Origin: Agromyces sp. H66
Lineage (GTDB): Bacteria; Actinomycetota; Actinomycetes; Actinomycetales; Microbacteriaceae
Assembly: GCF_004959775.1 (NCBI RefSeq)
Contig: NZ_SJZG01000005.1
Coordinates: forward strand, 248,001 to 312,000
Length of the DNA stretch: 64,000 bases
Direction of reading: 5' to 3'
Shown: positions 9,019 through 17,315 of the stretch, piece by piece
Layout: each line of letters begins with the position of its first letter
Numbering within the stretch: the stretch's first letter is position 1
Translations under genes and position numbers: made by a program
The notes under the pieces: model-generated
The model's database searches: none
What the model was told of the DNA's origin: nothing
Seen by the model: the letters and a program-made list of their open reading frames with translations, nothing else

Positions 9019-10023
9019 ATGACGAACCACACGCACTCCGCTCAGATGATCACCGCCCGTGGCCTCACGAAGACGTTCCGCTCGAAGGGGCAGACCGTCG
9101 AGGCCGTCCGAGCCGTCGACCTCGAGGTCGCCGACGGCGAGCTCGTCGCCTTCCTCGGCCCGAACGGCGCCGGCAAGTCGACGACCCTCCGCATGCTCAC
9201 CACGCTGCTGCCGCCGACGAGCGGGGAGGCGAGCGTGGCCGGCTGCGACATCCGCCACGATCCGGCCGGCGTGCGCCGCCGCATCGGCTACGTCGGACAG
9301 GGCTCGTCGGGCGGGCACACCCAGCGCGTGCGCGATGAGTTGCACGCCCAGGGCGCGTTCTACGGCATGGGCCGCCGCGAGACCCGCGCGCGGGCCGCCG
9401 AGCTCATCGAATCGCTCGAGCTCGGTCAGGTCGCGAACCGCCAGGTGCAGGCGCTGTCGGGCGGACAGAAGCGCCGGCTCGACATCGCGCTCGGGCTGAT
9501 CCACCGGCCCGAACTGCTCTTCCTCGACGAGCCGTCGACGGGCCTCGACCCGCACAGCCGCGCCAACCTCTGGGACCACATCGTCGACCTGCGCCGCAGC
9601 ACCGGCACGACGATCTTCCTCACCACGCACTACCTCGACGAGGCCGACCAGCTCGCCGAGCGCGTCATGGTGATGGATCACGGCGCCGTCATCGCCGACG
9701 ACACCGCGTGGGCGCTGAAGTCGTCGCTCGCCGGCGACCGGGTGACGCTCGAGTTCGGATCGGCGACGGATGCCGCGGCCGCCGCATCCCGCATCGGCGG
9801 CGCGATCGACGGCGCCGTCATGACCGTCACCGCGCAGGGTGGCGACCGCGCCCTCCCGCGCTGGATCCGCGAGCTCTCGGACGCGGGTCTCGAGGTGGTG
9901 GCGGCCACGCACCGCCAGCCCACGCTCGACGACGTGTTCCTCGCGCTCACGGGCCGGAGCCTCCGCGAGGAGGCCGCCACGCCCGTGCCCGAGCCCGCCG
10001 TCACCACCGCCGCCGCCGCCTGA
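9019..10023 (+). CDS. ABC transporter ATP-binding protein, DrrA-type drug/antibiotic exporter
   Basis: This is a 334-residue ATPase. Walker A (GPNGAGKST) is at about residue 46, the signature LSGGQKRRLD at about 146 and Walker B LLFLDEPSTGLDP at about 168, followed by the DrrA C-terminal domain ending ...TLDDVFLALTGRSL. DrrA family proteins power DrrB-like permeases that export hydrophobic compounds. GGAAG lies 9 nt upstream of the chosen ATG. Another ATG 21 nt upstream (8998) is possible. It forms an operon with the permease 41 bp downstream and is divergent from the WYL regulator. Confidence 0.93.
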   Translation: MTNHTHSAQMITARGLTKTFRSKGQTVEAVRAVDLEVADGELVAFLGPNGAGKSTTLRMLTTLLPPTSGEASVAGCDIRHDPAGVRRRIGYVGQGSSGGHTQRVRDELHAQGAFYGMGRRETRARAAELIESLELGQVANRQVQALSGGQKRRLDIALGLIHRPELLFLDEPSTGLDPHSRANLWDHIVDLRRSTGTTIFLTTHYLDEADQLAERVMVMDHGAVIADDTAWALKSSLAGDRVTLEFGSATDAAAAASRIGGAIDGAVMTVTAQGGDRALPRWIRELSDAGLEVVAATHRQPTLDDVFLALTGRSLREEAATPVPEPAVTTAAAA

Positions 10024-10064
10024 CGCCCGGCGCAGTCAGACCACCGAACCGAAGGGACCACATC

Positions 10065-10883
10065 ATGACCACCACCGCCACCACCAGCAGCACCACCGCC
10101 ACCACCGGCCCCGCGGCATCCGTCCGCCCCACCGGGTTCGCCCGCGACACCGCCACGGTGTTCGTGCGCGAGTCCCGCCCGCTCGTGCGCGACCCGTTCA
10201 GCGTGATCTTCTCGCTCGTGCAGCCGCTCGTCTTCCTCGGCCTGTTCGGCCCGCTGCTCATCGGCGCGGCCGGCGGCGACGTCGCCGGCACGCTGCAGTG
10301 GTTCGTGCCCGGCATCCTCGTGATGGTCGCCCTGTTCGGCACGGCCTCGACGGGCGCGAACCTGCTCTTCGAGATGCAGACCGGCTCGCACGAGCGCACG
10401 CTCGTGGCGCCGCTCTCGCGCAGCGCCCTGCTCGTCGGCCGCGCGCTCAAGGAGGTCGTGCCGCTCACGATCCAGGGCACGATCGTGGTGCTCGTCGCGG
10501 TGCCGTTCGGGTTCCGCCTCGACGTGCCCGGACTCGTCGCGGGGCTCGCGGTGCTCGCGGTCTTCGGCATCGGGTTCGGCGCGCTGAGCTACACGCTGGC
10601 GCTCTCGTGCCGCAACCGCGACTGGATGTTCTGGATGGTGCACCAGACGCTGCTGTTCCCGCTGATGATCCTCTCGGGCATGCTGCTCCCCCTCGAGGAC
10701 GGCCCCGACTGGATGCAGGTCGCCGCGGCCGTGAATCCGCTGAGCTACCTCGTCGCCGCCGAGCGCGCCCTGCTCGCGGGCGACCTCGGCAGCCCCGACG
10801 TGATCGGCGGCATCATCGCCGCGGTCGCGACCTGCGCGGTCGGCGTGTTCGTCGGCGTTCGGGCGATGCGCCGGGCGAACTGA
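10065..10883 (+). CDS. ABC-2 type transporter permease, DrrB-like
   Basis: This 272-residue membrane protein has a low-complexity Thr/Ala/Ser N-terminus and about six helices typical of ABC-2 permeases. It has the family pattern PGILVMVALFGTASTG, a glycine-rich middle and the MILSGMLLPLE segment before the last helices. It partners the DrrA-like ATPase to form a two-gene exporter. A hairpin with a 13-bp stem follows 14 bp after the stop. Confidence 0.92.
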   Translation: MTTTATTSSTTATTGPAASVRPTGFARDTATVFVRESRPLVRDPFSVIFSLVQPLVFLGLFGPLLIGAAGGDVAGTLQWFVPGILVMVALFGTASTGANLLFEMQTGSHERTLVAPLSRSALLVGRALKEVVPLTIQGTIVVLVAVPFGFRLDVPGLVAGLAVLAVFGIGFGALSYTLALSCRNRDWMFWMVHQTLLFPLMILSGMLLPLEDGPDWMQVAAAVNPLSYLVAAERALLAGDLGSPDVIGGIIAAVATCAVGVFVGVRAMRRAN

Positions 10884-10897
10884 CGGCGCTCAGCGAG

Positions 10898-10926
10898 GGG
10901 CGAGCGGATGGCGCATCCGCTCGCCC
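10898..10926 (+). terminator. Strong hairpin downstream of the exporter operon
   Basis: GGGCGAGCGGATG and CATCCGCTCGCCC form a perfect 13-bp stem around a 3-nt loop. There is no T-tract, so it is either an actinobacterial U-less terminator or a REP-like palindrome. Confidence 0.6.
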
Positions 10927-10943
10927 TCATCGCGCGGTTCACA

Positions 10944-11009
10944 AGTCGAAGGAGAGTTGCGTGACACGCCGGGGCAGCGCCGGCGTGTCACGCAACGTCT
11001 CCTTCGACT
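10944..11009. repeat. Long intergenic inverted repeat (28-bp arms)
   Basis: The arms pair as AGTCGAAGGAGA then TTGCGTGACACGCCGG (944-972) against their complements (980-1009). They are interrupted only by a 1-nt/2-nt bulge, with a 7-nt loop (10973-10979). The element fills most of the gap between the exporter operon and the oxidoreductase and codes for nothing recognisable. It resembles dispersed REP/BIME-like palindromes. Confidence 0.8.
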
Positions 11010-11060
11010 CGGCGAATCGCGCGGGCGGATTGCCAGCAAGCGGTCGTCTACGCTCGTGGG

Positions 11061-12740
11061 ATGTCCCAGCCCCACGACGTCGTGATCATCGGCGGCGGCC
11101 ACAACGGCCTCACCGCCGCCGCCTATCTGGCCCGCGCCGGACGATCGGTGCTCCTTCTGGAACGCGACGACCACCTCGGCGGCGCGGCCGTTTCGGCAGA
11201 GGCGTTCGACGGCATCGACGCCCGGCTGAGCCGATACTCCTACCTCGTGAGCCTCCTGCCCCGACGCATCATCGACGACCTCGGGCTCGACGTGCGGCTC
11301 GTGCGCCGCCGCTTCTCGTCGTACACGCCCGACCCGCGCGACCCCGAACGGGGCCTCCTCGTCGACGTCGAAGCGGATGCCGCTGCCGCGCGTGAGGCGT
11401 TCGCCCGGGTCGGCGCGGACGACGACGCCGCCGCGTGGCAGGCGTTCTACGCCGACACCGCCCGCGTCGCGCAGGCGCTGTTCCCGACCCTGACGGAGCC
11501 GCTGCCGACCCGCGCGGAGGCGCGCGCCCTGGTCGCCGACGACCGCGTGTGGACCGCATTCGTCCGGCAGCCCCTCGGACGCACCATCGACGCACGCTTC
11601 GCCGACGACCTCGTGCGCGGCGTGGTCGCGACCGACGGGCTCATCGGCACGTTCACCGACCTCGACGACCCCGCGCTCGACGCCAACCGCTGCTTCCTCT
11701 ATCACGTCATCGGCGGCGGCACCGGCGATTGGGATGTCCCGGTCGGCGGCATGGGGTCCGTGACCGGCGAGCTCGCGCGCGCCGCCCGCGAGGCGGGAGC
11801 ACAACTCGTCACGGGCGCCGAGGTGCTCGCGGTCGACCCCGACGGACGCGTGCGTTACCGTCTCGGCGGCGCCGAGCACGAGGCATCCGCCCCCACGCTG
11901 CTTGCGAACGTGGCCCCCGCCGTGCTCGAGATGCTGCTCGAGGCCGGCACGACGGCGTTCCCTGAGCCCGTCGAAGGGAACGCCATCGCCCCGCGCGACC
12001 AGCACCCGTTCTCGCCCGACGGCCCGCTCGCCGTGCCGCCGGTCGTGCGCGCGCGGCTCCGCCGGCTCACCGCCCCCGAGGGCGCCCAGGTGAAGGTCAA
12101 CCTTCTCCTCACCCGCCTCCCCCGCCTGCGCGACACCGAGGTCGCGCCCGAGGCGGCGTTCGCCGGCACCTTCCACATCAACGAGCTCGAATCGCAGCTC
12201 GACGCCGCGTACCGCGCCGCCGCCCGCGGCGAGATCCCGTCGCCGCTGCCGTGCGAGATCTACTGCCACACCCTGAGCGACGCGTCGATCCTCGATCCCG
12301 AGCTCGCGGCATCCGGCGCTCACACGCTCACGGTGTTCGGGCTGCACGTGCCGCATCGCCTGCTCGAGCGGTTCCGCAACGACGAGCTGCGTGAGCGGCT
12401 GCAGGCCGAAGTGCTCGCGTCGCTGAATTCGGTGCTGGCCGAGCCGATCGAGGACGTGATCGCCACGGATGCCGCGGGCCGCCCCTGCATCGAGACGAAG
12501 ACCACGCTCGACCTCGAGCAGGCCCTCCGCATGCCGGGCGGCAACATCTTCCACGGGCCGCTCTCGTGGCCGTGGGCGGAGGATGACGCCAGGCTCGCGA
12601 CGCCGGCGGAGCGGTGGGGGGTGGCGACGCGGCATCCGCGGATCCTCATCTGCGGCTCGGGCGCGGTGCGCGGCGGCGCGGTGAGCGGCATCGGCGGGCA
12701 CAACGCCGCGATGGCCGTGCTCGAGGCATCCGTCGCCTGA
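11061..12740 (+). CDS. FAD/NAD(P)-dependent oxidoreductase, phytoene dehydrogenase-like (PYROXD2-type)
   Basis: This 559-residue flavoprotein begins with a dinucleotide-binding motif (VVIIGGGHNGLTAAAYLARAG, residues about 7-25). It ends with the conserved ILICGSGAVRGGAVSGIGGHN segment that closes the FAD site in phytoene-desaturase-like enzymes. The substrate is unknown, and no carotenoid genes adjoin it. A TACGCT box ends 6 nt before the ATG and there is no Shine-Dalgarno, so it is probably leaderless. A palindromic insert at 11954-11984 adds a PEPVEG-type peptide in frame. Downstream is a TetR gene after 60 bp. Confidence 0.9.
   Translation: MSQPHDVVIIGGGHNGLTAAAYLARAGRSVLLLERDDHLGGAAVSAEAFDGIDARLSRYSYLVSLLPRRIIDDLGLDVRLVRRRFSSYTPDPRDPERGLLVDVEADAAAAREAFARVGADDDAAAWQAFYADTARVAQALFPTLTEPLPTRAEARALVADDRVWTAFVRQPLGRTIDARFADDLVRGVVATDGLIGTFTDLDDPALDANRCFLYHVIGGGTGDWDVPVGGMGSVTGELARAAREAGAQLVTGAEVLAVDPDGRVRYRLGGAEHEASAPTLLANVAPAVLEMLLEAGTTAFPEPVEGNAIAPRDQHPFSPDGPLAVPPVVRARLRRLTAPEGAQVKVNLLLTRLPRLRDTEVAPEAAFAGTFHINELESQLDAAYRAAARGEIPSPLPCEIYCHTLSDASILDPELAASGAHTLTVFGLHVPHRLLERFRNDELRERLQAEVLASLNSVLAEPIEDVIATDAAGRPCIETKTTLDLEQALRMPGGNIFHGPLSWPWAEDDARLATPAERWGVATRHPRILICGSGAVRGGAVSGIGGHNAAMAVLEASVA
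11954..11984. repeat. In-frame REP-like palindrome inside the oxidoreductase gene
   Basis: GGCGTTCCCT and AGGGAACGCC form perfect 10-bp arms around GAGCCCGTCGA. The core CCCTGAGCCCGTCGAAGGG matches the widespread bacterial REP-like word usually found between genes. Here it sits inside a coding frame and is translated as FPEPVEGN. Confidence 0.75.
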
Positions 12741-12778
12741 ATCGGAACGTCGGCGTCCCGAGCGGCGACCCGGGTCCG

Positions 12779-12795
12779 TACCATCGGGTACGGTA
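12779..12795. promoter_or_regulatory. Operator overlapping the TetR promoter
   Basis: TACCATCGGGTACGGTA matches 13 of 17 positions of a second site at 13787-13803. It contains TACGGT (12789-12794), which ends 6 nt before the TetR ATG and is the likely -10 of a leaderless transcript. Binding would block the promoter, which implies autorepression. Confidence 0.7.
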
Positions 12796-12800
12796 ACGGT

Positions 12801-13388
12801 ATGTCCGCGACCAGGCAGCGATGGCTCGACGAGGGGTTGGCCGTGCTCGCCGAGGACGGCGCCGCAGGACTGCGCATCGATCGGCTGGCCGCACGGCTCG
12901 GACTGACGAAGGGCTCCTTCTTCCATCATTTCGCCGGGGCGGCGGCGTACCGCTCGGCGCTGCTCGAACACTACGAAGGGCTCGCACTCGGCGCCCTCGC
13001 CGAGGCCGTCGATGCCGGGCGGAGCGAGGGCACACGGGCGACCCTCGCCCGGCTCACCGGCCTCGCGACGACAGAAGCGGCCGGCGATCGGCCCGGCGCG
13101 GAGGGCGCGATCCGCACGCCCGAGCTCGACCTCGCCGTTCGGGCGTGGGCGTCGTCGGACGCCGAGGCTCGGGCGGTGCAGGCGCGCATCGATGCCGCGG
13201 TCATCGACGCATTGCAGGCCGTCTGGCGGCCGTCGGTCCGAACGGATGCCGCGGCGCGCACCGCCGCCCTCGTGCCGTACCTCGTCTCGCTCGGCGCGGC
13301 GGTGACCGTGCCGCCGATCTCGCCCCAAGAACTGCGCAGCGTCTACGAGTTGCTGCTCGAGGCGGTTCCGCGGTCGCCGGGCGAGTGA
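12801..13388 (+). CDS. TetR/AcrR family transcriptional regulator
   Basis: This 195-residue regulator has an N-terminal helix-turn-helix (residues about 10-50, with IDRLAARLGLTKGSFFHHF, the TetR pattern) and a variable ligand domain. The ATG follows a TACGGT box by 6 nt, with no Shine-Dalgarno, so the mRNA is probably leaderless and the box is embedded in a 17-bp palindrome. The same palindrome recurs in front of the convergent DoxX-like gene, so this TetR probably controls itself and that gene. Confidence 0.92.
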   Translation: MSATRQRWLDEGLAVLAEDGAAGLRIDRLAARLGLTKGSFFHHFAGAAAYRSALLEHYEGLALGALAEAVDAGRSEGTRATLARLTGLATTEAAGDRPGAEGAIRTPELDLAVRAWASSDAEARAVQARIDAAVIDALQAVWRPSVRTDAAARTAALVPYLVSLGAAVTVPPISPQELRSVYELLLEAVPRSPGE

Positions 13389-13415
13389 TCGGCGACCCGG
13401 CCTCGCTGCCCCGCG

Positions 13416-13775
13416 TCAGAGCACGAAGCTCCAGAGGCCGGTGGCCACGCAGATGACGAGCATCCCCGTGGCGTTGAGGAAGAGGTTCCGGCCGAAGTCG
13501 CGGGCCGCGACGTGCATGCCGATCGCGACGAGGAAGTAGAGCACGAGCGCCCCGCACGTCACGGCAGCGAGATACGGGATCCAGATCCCGGCGATCAGGC
13601 CCCCTGCGGCCGCGAACTTGATGGGACTGAAGATCCACCACCATTCACGCGGGAAGCCGACGTCGTCGAAGCACTTCGCGACGAACGGCACGGGCTTCCA
13701 GCTCAGCACGCCGTCGACGAGCTGGATCAGGGCGAGCACGACGACCGGCCAGATCGGATCGGGAAGCACGGACAT
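13416..13775 (-). CDS. DoxX-like four-helix membrane protein
   Basis: This 119-residue protein has four predicted transmembrane helices. It has the DoxX-like arrangement in which a membrane-embedded loop (PFVAKCFDDVGFPREWWW) is followed by a helix with IKFAAAGGLIAG. The biochemical role of the family is poorly defined. An earlier ATG at 13787 lies inside the operator, so I prefer the ATG at 13775 (MSVLPDPIW). It is convergent with the TetR gene, and its promoter region holds a perfect copy of the TetR-linked palindrome. Confidence 0.8.
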   Translation of the reverse strand: MSVLPDPIWPVVVLALIQLVDGVLSWKPVPFVAKCFDDVGFPREWWWIFSPIKFAAAGGLIAGIWIPYLAAVTCGALVLYFLVAIGMHVAARDFGRNLFLNATGMLVICVATGLWSFVL

Positions 13776-13786
13776 GAAACCTACCA

Positions 13787-13803
13787 TACCGTATTGTACG
13801 GTA
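13787..13803. promoter_or_regulatory. Operator upstream of the DoxX-like gene (TetR target)
   Basis: TACCGTA-TTG-TACGGTA is a perfect 7-bp-arm inverted repeat 11 nt upstream of the chosen start. A further half-site (TACCGTA) lies at about 13813. The conserved pattern TACCNTNNNGTACGGTA is shared with the TetR promoter. Confidence 0.75.
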
Positions 13804-13850
13804 CTCGGCCAGTACCGTACACCGTGGCCCCCTGGACGGCGCGAACGCGC

Positions 13851-14195
13851 TCAGAACACGAAGAGCTGCCCCAGCACCATGATCGCGATCACGAACAGCG
13901 CGACGATCGCGCCCACGATCGTGAGCGAGCGCACCGACAGCTTCGCGACGCCGAAGCCGACGAGGAACGGCAGCGCGGCGAGCAGCAGGGTGACGATCCA
14001 CCAGAACGCGACGTATCCGCCGGTCGACGCCTCCTCGAGTCGGCCGGCGAAGAGCTGCTGCGTCGTCGGATGCGTGGCGAACGCGAACGACGCCGAGAGC
14101 GGCACGGCGATGAGTGCGGCGACGATGAGGCCCGCCAGCGCCCCCCACAATCCGGACCTGCCCTCGATCACTTCCACCGTTGCGTCGTTTCCCAC
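13851..14195 (-). CDS. Small three-helix membrane protein
   Basis: This 114-residue protein has three predicted transmembrane segments and no recognised domain. The start is decided by the ribosome-binding site. AGGGGAGG ends 7 nt before a GTG at 14195, whereas an in-frame ATG at 14219 lies upstream of that site. The protein then begins MGNDATVEVIEGRSGLWG. It is divergent from the SRPBCC gene. Confidence 0.75.
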   Translation of the reverse strand: MGNDATVEVIEGRSGLWGALAGLIVAALIAVPLSASFAFATHPTTQQLFAGRLEEASTGGYVAFWWIVTLLLAALPFLVGFGVAKLSVRSLTIVGAIVALFVIAIMVLGQLFVF

Positions 14196-14301
14196 GCGTT
14201 GTCCTCCCCTGGAACTCATGCGGCAACTCTACTGAGGCCTGTCGGCTGGAGATAGGCGAGCCGCCGCATTAGCCTGAAAGCACGACGAGCAGGGGGCGAT
14301 G

Positions 14302-14811
14302 ATGACCGCGAAACCGACCGGCCACTACACGTTGAAGCCTGACGGGCTCTACCTGCAGTTCGATCGACTGTTCCATGCGCCCATCGAGGAGGTCTGGTTC
14401 ACGCTCACGAATCCCACCGCGATGCAGGCGTGGATCGGCACGTACACGGGCAGTCCTGCGACGGGCGGCGTGAAGTTCCGCATGGCGTTCGAGGAGGGCG
14501 CCGACTGGCAGAACGTGTCGATCCTCGAATGCGCGCCGCCGCATCGGTTCCTGGTCGACTCGCGCGAGGGAGCCGAACCGATGCGGGTCTACTGCCATCT
14601 CGTCGAGGGCGGCGGCATGACGACCCTCACCTTCGGCAGCAGGTTGCAGAGCGCTGCGGATGCCGCGACCATGGGCCCCGGCTGGGACTACTACCTCGAC
14701 CGGCTGGTCGCCGCCCATGCGGGGCGTCCGATGCCCGAATGGGAGACGTACTACCCGGCGTTCGCCGACTATTACCGGGGACTGCACGTTCCCGACGCGG
14801 CACGCAGCTGA
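14302..14811 (+). CDS. SRPBCC/AHSA1-like START-fold protein
   Basis: This 169-residue protein has the SRPBCC pattern: an N-terminal strand followed by the HAPIEEVWFTLTNPTAMQAWIG helix-strand region, and a C-terminal helix with GPGWDYYLDRLVAAHAG. Such folds bind hydrophobic ligands in a deep cavity, and the ligand here is unknown. Two ATG codons abut. The second has AGGGGG 5 nt upstream and is preferred. A TAGCCT box at 14270 is a plausible -10 for a leadered transcript. Confidence 0.85.
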   Translation: MTAKPTGHYTLKPDGLYLQFDRLFHAPIEEVWFTLTNPTAMQAWIGTYTGSPATGGVKFRMAFEEGADWQNVSILECAPPHRFLVDSREGAEPMRVYCHLVEGGGMTTLTFGSRLQSAADAATMGPGWDYYLDRLVAAHAGRPMPEWETYYPAFADYYRGLHVPDAARS

Positions 14812-14855
14812 CGGAGGTCCGCGGGCCGCGACATCCCCAGCCCTAGACTGACGCC

Positions 14856-15965
14856 GTGAAGAGCATCGAGCGGCGGGCCCGCGAGGTCGACGCGAAGAAG
14901 GGCCTGCGCGAGCGGCACGTGAACCTGATGACGGACCGGCCGTTCGTGTGGGCGTTCGTGGCGACGCTCGGCGTGCTCGTCGCGTTCGGAATCGCCTCAG
15001 CGATCGCCAGCATCTCCAGCGTCGTGTTCTCGGTGTTCGCCGCGGTCTTCATCACGCTCGGCCTCGACCCGCTCGTGCGCTGGTTCGAGCGGCGCGGCAT
15101 GCCGCGAGGCATCGCGATCCTGACAGTGATCATCCTGTTCGTGCTGGTGATCGCCGGACTGCTGTGGATCGTGCTCCCACTCGTCATCACGCAGGCGGCG
15201 TCGTTCATCCAGTCGCTGCCCGCCATGTACCAGGACCTGCAGGCGCAGGACTGGTTCCAGGAGGCTCAGTCGGGCACCGGCGGAGTCCTCGGCACCGTCT
15301 ACGCGTGGATCACCTCGACCATCAGCGACCCGAACTTCTGGGCCACCGTCGGCGGCGGTGCGCTGAACATCGGCGTCGCGATCGTCGGCGGCATCTCGAC
15401 CGGGTTCTTCATCTTCATCCTGACGATCTACTTCACGGCCACGCTCGATTCCTCGAAGACCGCCGTCTACAGCATCGTCTCGGCCTCGCATCGCGCACGA
15501 GTCGTGGACTACGCCGAGCGGATCATGCAGAACGTCGGCCGGTACCTCAGCGGCATGGTCGTGCTCGCCTTCTTCAACGCCCTCTACAGCCTCATCCTGC
15601 TCTCGCTCGTGGGCGTGCCGTTCGCGCTCGTCATCTCGGTCGCGGCGTTCTTCATCACGCTCATCCCGCTCATCGGTACCGTGCTCACGACCGTGTTCAT
15701 GTCGGTGATCTCGCTGTTCGTGTCGCCGCTGGCGGCCCTCATCGTGCTGATCGCGATGCTCGTCTACATGCAGGTCGAGGCCTACGTGCTCACACCGAGA
15801 GTCATGAGCCGGGCGGTGCAGGTGCCCGGCTCGATCGTGCTGATCGCGGCGCTCGCGGGCGGCACGCTGGCCGGCCTGCCCGGGGCGCTCGTCGCGATCC
15901 CCGTCGCGGCCGGCATCCTGCTCATCATCAAGGAGGTCGTCGTGCCGTGGAAGGCGCGCTCCTAG
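14856..15965 (+). CDS. AI-2E family transporter
   Basis: This 369-residue polytopic membrane protein is of the AI-2E/PerM/TqsA superfamily. It has about eight helices in the usual pattern, including the conserved ITLIPLIGTVL and QVEAYVLTPRVMSRAVQV segments. Members export autoinducer-2, Na+ or other small molecules, so the substrate cannot be read from sequence. TAGACT ends 6 nt before a GTG start with no Shine-Dalgarno, which indicates a leaderless mRNA. Its 3' end is 16 bp from the convergent thioesterase. Confidence 0.93.
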   Translation: MKSIERRAREVDAKKGLRERHVNLMTDRPFVWAFVATLGVLVAFGIASAIASISSVVFSVFAAVFITLGLDPLVRWFERRGMPRGIAILTVIILFVLVIAGLLWIVLPLVITQAASFIQSLPAMYQDLQAQDWFQEAQSGTGGVLGTVYAWITSTISDPNFWATVGGGALNIGVAIVGGISTGFFIFILTIYFTATLDSSKTAVYSIVSASHRARVVDYAERIMQNVGRYLSGMVVLAFFNALYSLILLSLVGVPFALVISVAAFFITLIPLIGTVLTTVFMSVISLFVSPLAALIVLIAMLVYMQVEAYVLTPRVMSRAVQVPGSIVLIAALAGGTLAGLPGALVAIPVAAGILLIIKEVVVPWKARS

Positions 15966-15981
15966 CCCCCGCCGCCGTCTG

Positions 15982-16545
15982 TCAGTGCCAGACCGACGGG
16001 GCTTCCGCGCGCGTCGCGGGCAGCGCGACATCCGTGCCCCACCGCTCGAGCCACTCGGGGATGCCGTGCGCATCGGTCACGCCGAGCGCCTCGACGATCT
16101 CCGACATCGGCACGGTGCCGCCCGCACGCCGCAGGAAGCGCGCCCTGATGAACCCCGTCGCGTAGATCTCGGGCTCGCCCTTCGCGTCGGGGCGCACGAA
16201 GCGCTGCTCCATGTACACGGCCTTGTCGTCGTGCCCGACGAGCCTCGACTCGATCGTGAACCGATCCCACAGGCCGAGCGACTTGCGGAACGTGATCGTC
16301 TCGCTGGCGACGACCGGGTACCAGCCCTTGTCGAGCATCATCTTCCACACGCCGTTGCGCACGAGCATGTCGAAGCGCGCGACGTCCATGATCGAGAAGT
16401 AGACGCCGTTGTTCATGTGCCGGTTGATGTCGAGGTCGGTCGGCAGCGTGATGAACCTCGTGCGCGCGACATCCCGGTACCCGAGGTCGGGCTTGCGGCG
16501 AGACAGGAACAGCAGGTGCAGCAGCGTGCGGAACAACATGTGCAT
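15982..16545 (-). CDS. Hot-dog-fold acyl-CoA thioesterase
   Basis: This 187-residue 4HBT-type thioesterase carries the characteristic TDLDINRHMNNGVYFSIMD motif (residues about 36-54). Such enzymes hydrolyse acyl-CoA or acyl-carrier-protein thioesters. A longer frame starts 63 nt upstream, but TACAGT lies 8 nt before the chosen ATG. A leaderless start at MHMLFRTLLHLLF is therefore more likely. That end is hydrophobic and could associate with membrane. Confidence 0.88.
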   Translation of the reverse strand: MHMLFRTLLHLLFLSRRKPDLGYRDVARTRFITLPTDLDINRHMNNGVYFSIMDVARFDMLVRNGVWKMMLDKGWYPVVASETITFRKSLGLWDRFTIESRLVGHDDKAVYMEQRFVRPDAKGEPEIYATGFIRARFLRRAGGTVPMSEIVEALGVTDAHGIPEWLERWGTDVALPATRAEAPSVWH

Positions 16546-16625
16546 AACCCACGACTGTATGCCCGGATCACCGTGGATCCTCACACCTTTGCGGCTGGCG
16601 ACAGCCACCGGCCGAGTGCTCGGCC

Positions 16626-17312
16626 TCAGGATTGTGCGGTTGCGCGAATTCCCGGTCCGCGCAGATCCGGCCGGATGACGCGGTAGCGCAGGTGGGTGGC
16701 CTTGGCGCCGCGCTCGACGCTGAGCAACTCGAGTTCGACGGGCCCGTTCCGCACCTCGGGGAACAGGCGATCACCCGAGCCGAGCAGCACGGGCACGAGG
16801 TGCAGCCGCAACTCGTCGACGAGTCCGGCCAGCAGCGCCTCGCGAGCGATCGCCGCGTTCCCGATCACGGTGACGGGGGCAGCCCTCGCCACCAGGGTGG
16901 CACGGCGCACGGCTTCGGCGACGCCGTCGGTGACGAAATCGAAGCGCGAGCGCCCGCGCACGATCGGCTCCCGCGGTGCGTCGGTGACGACGAAGCAGGG
17001 GCGTCTCGCGAAGACGGTTCGATCGCCCCACATGGCCTCGCCGGCCTCGAAGGTGCGCAGGCCCATCACGAACGCACCGGTGCGGTTGATGATGCGAGCC
17101 GCGATCAAGCGGTCGACGTGCTCGGGGCTGCCTGCGGGGGAGCCGCCGTGCTCGGGGATGATGCCGCTCCCGTCGGTCGCCGGCTGGACGGCGCCGAGGA
17201 TCCAGTCGTGCACGCGCTCCCCGCCGACGCCGAGCGGATGTTCGGGGCTCATGCCCGGCGCCGTGATGAATCCGTCGACCGTCATCGTCATCTCGAGGAG
17301 CACCTGCGCCAT
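16626..17312 (-). CDS. Dihydrofolate reductase/RibD C-terminal family protein
   Basis: This 228-residue protein has the RibD_C (DHFR-like) fold. The N-terminal strand-loop is LLEMTMTVDGFITAPG, the middle is TGAFVMGLRTFEAGEAMWG, and the VTVIGNAAIAREALLAGLVDEL segment is typical of this family. Members bind NADPH and reduce pterin or pyrimidine-like substrates, and many are orphans. It lies 3 bp downstream of prpC, so it is probably co-transcribed. A link to propionate metabolism is not evident. Confidence 0.88.
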   Translation of the reverse strand: MAQVLLEMTMTVDGFITAPGMSPEHPLGVGGERVHDWILGAVQPATDGSGIIPEHGGSPAGSPEHVDRLIAARIINRTGAFVMGLRTFEAGEAMWGDRTVFARRPCFVVTDAPREPIVRGRSRFDFVTDGVAEAVRRATLVARAAPVTVIGNAAIAREALLAGLVDELRLHLVPVLLGSGDRLFPEVRNGPVELELLSVERGAKATHLRYRVIRPDLRGPGIRATAQS

Positions 17313-17315
17313 GGA

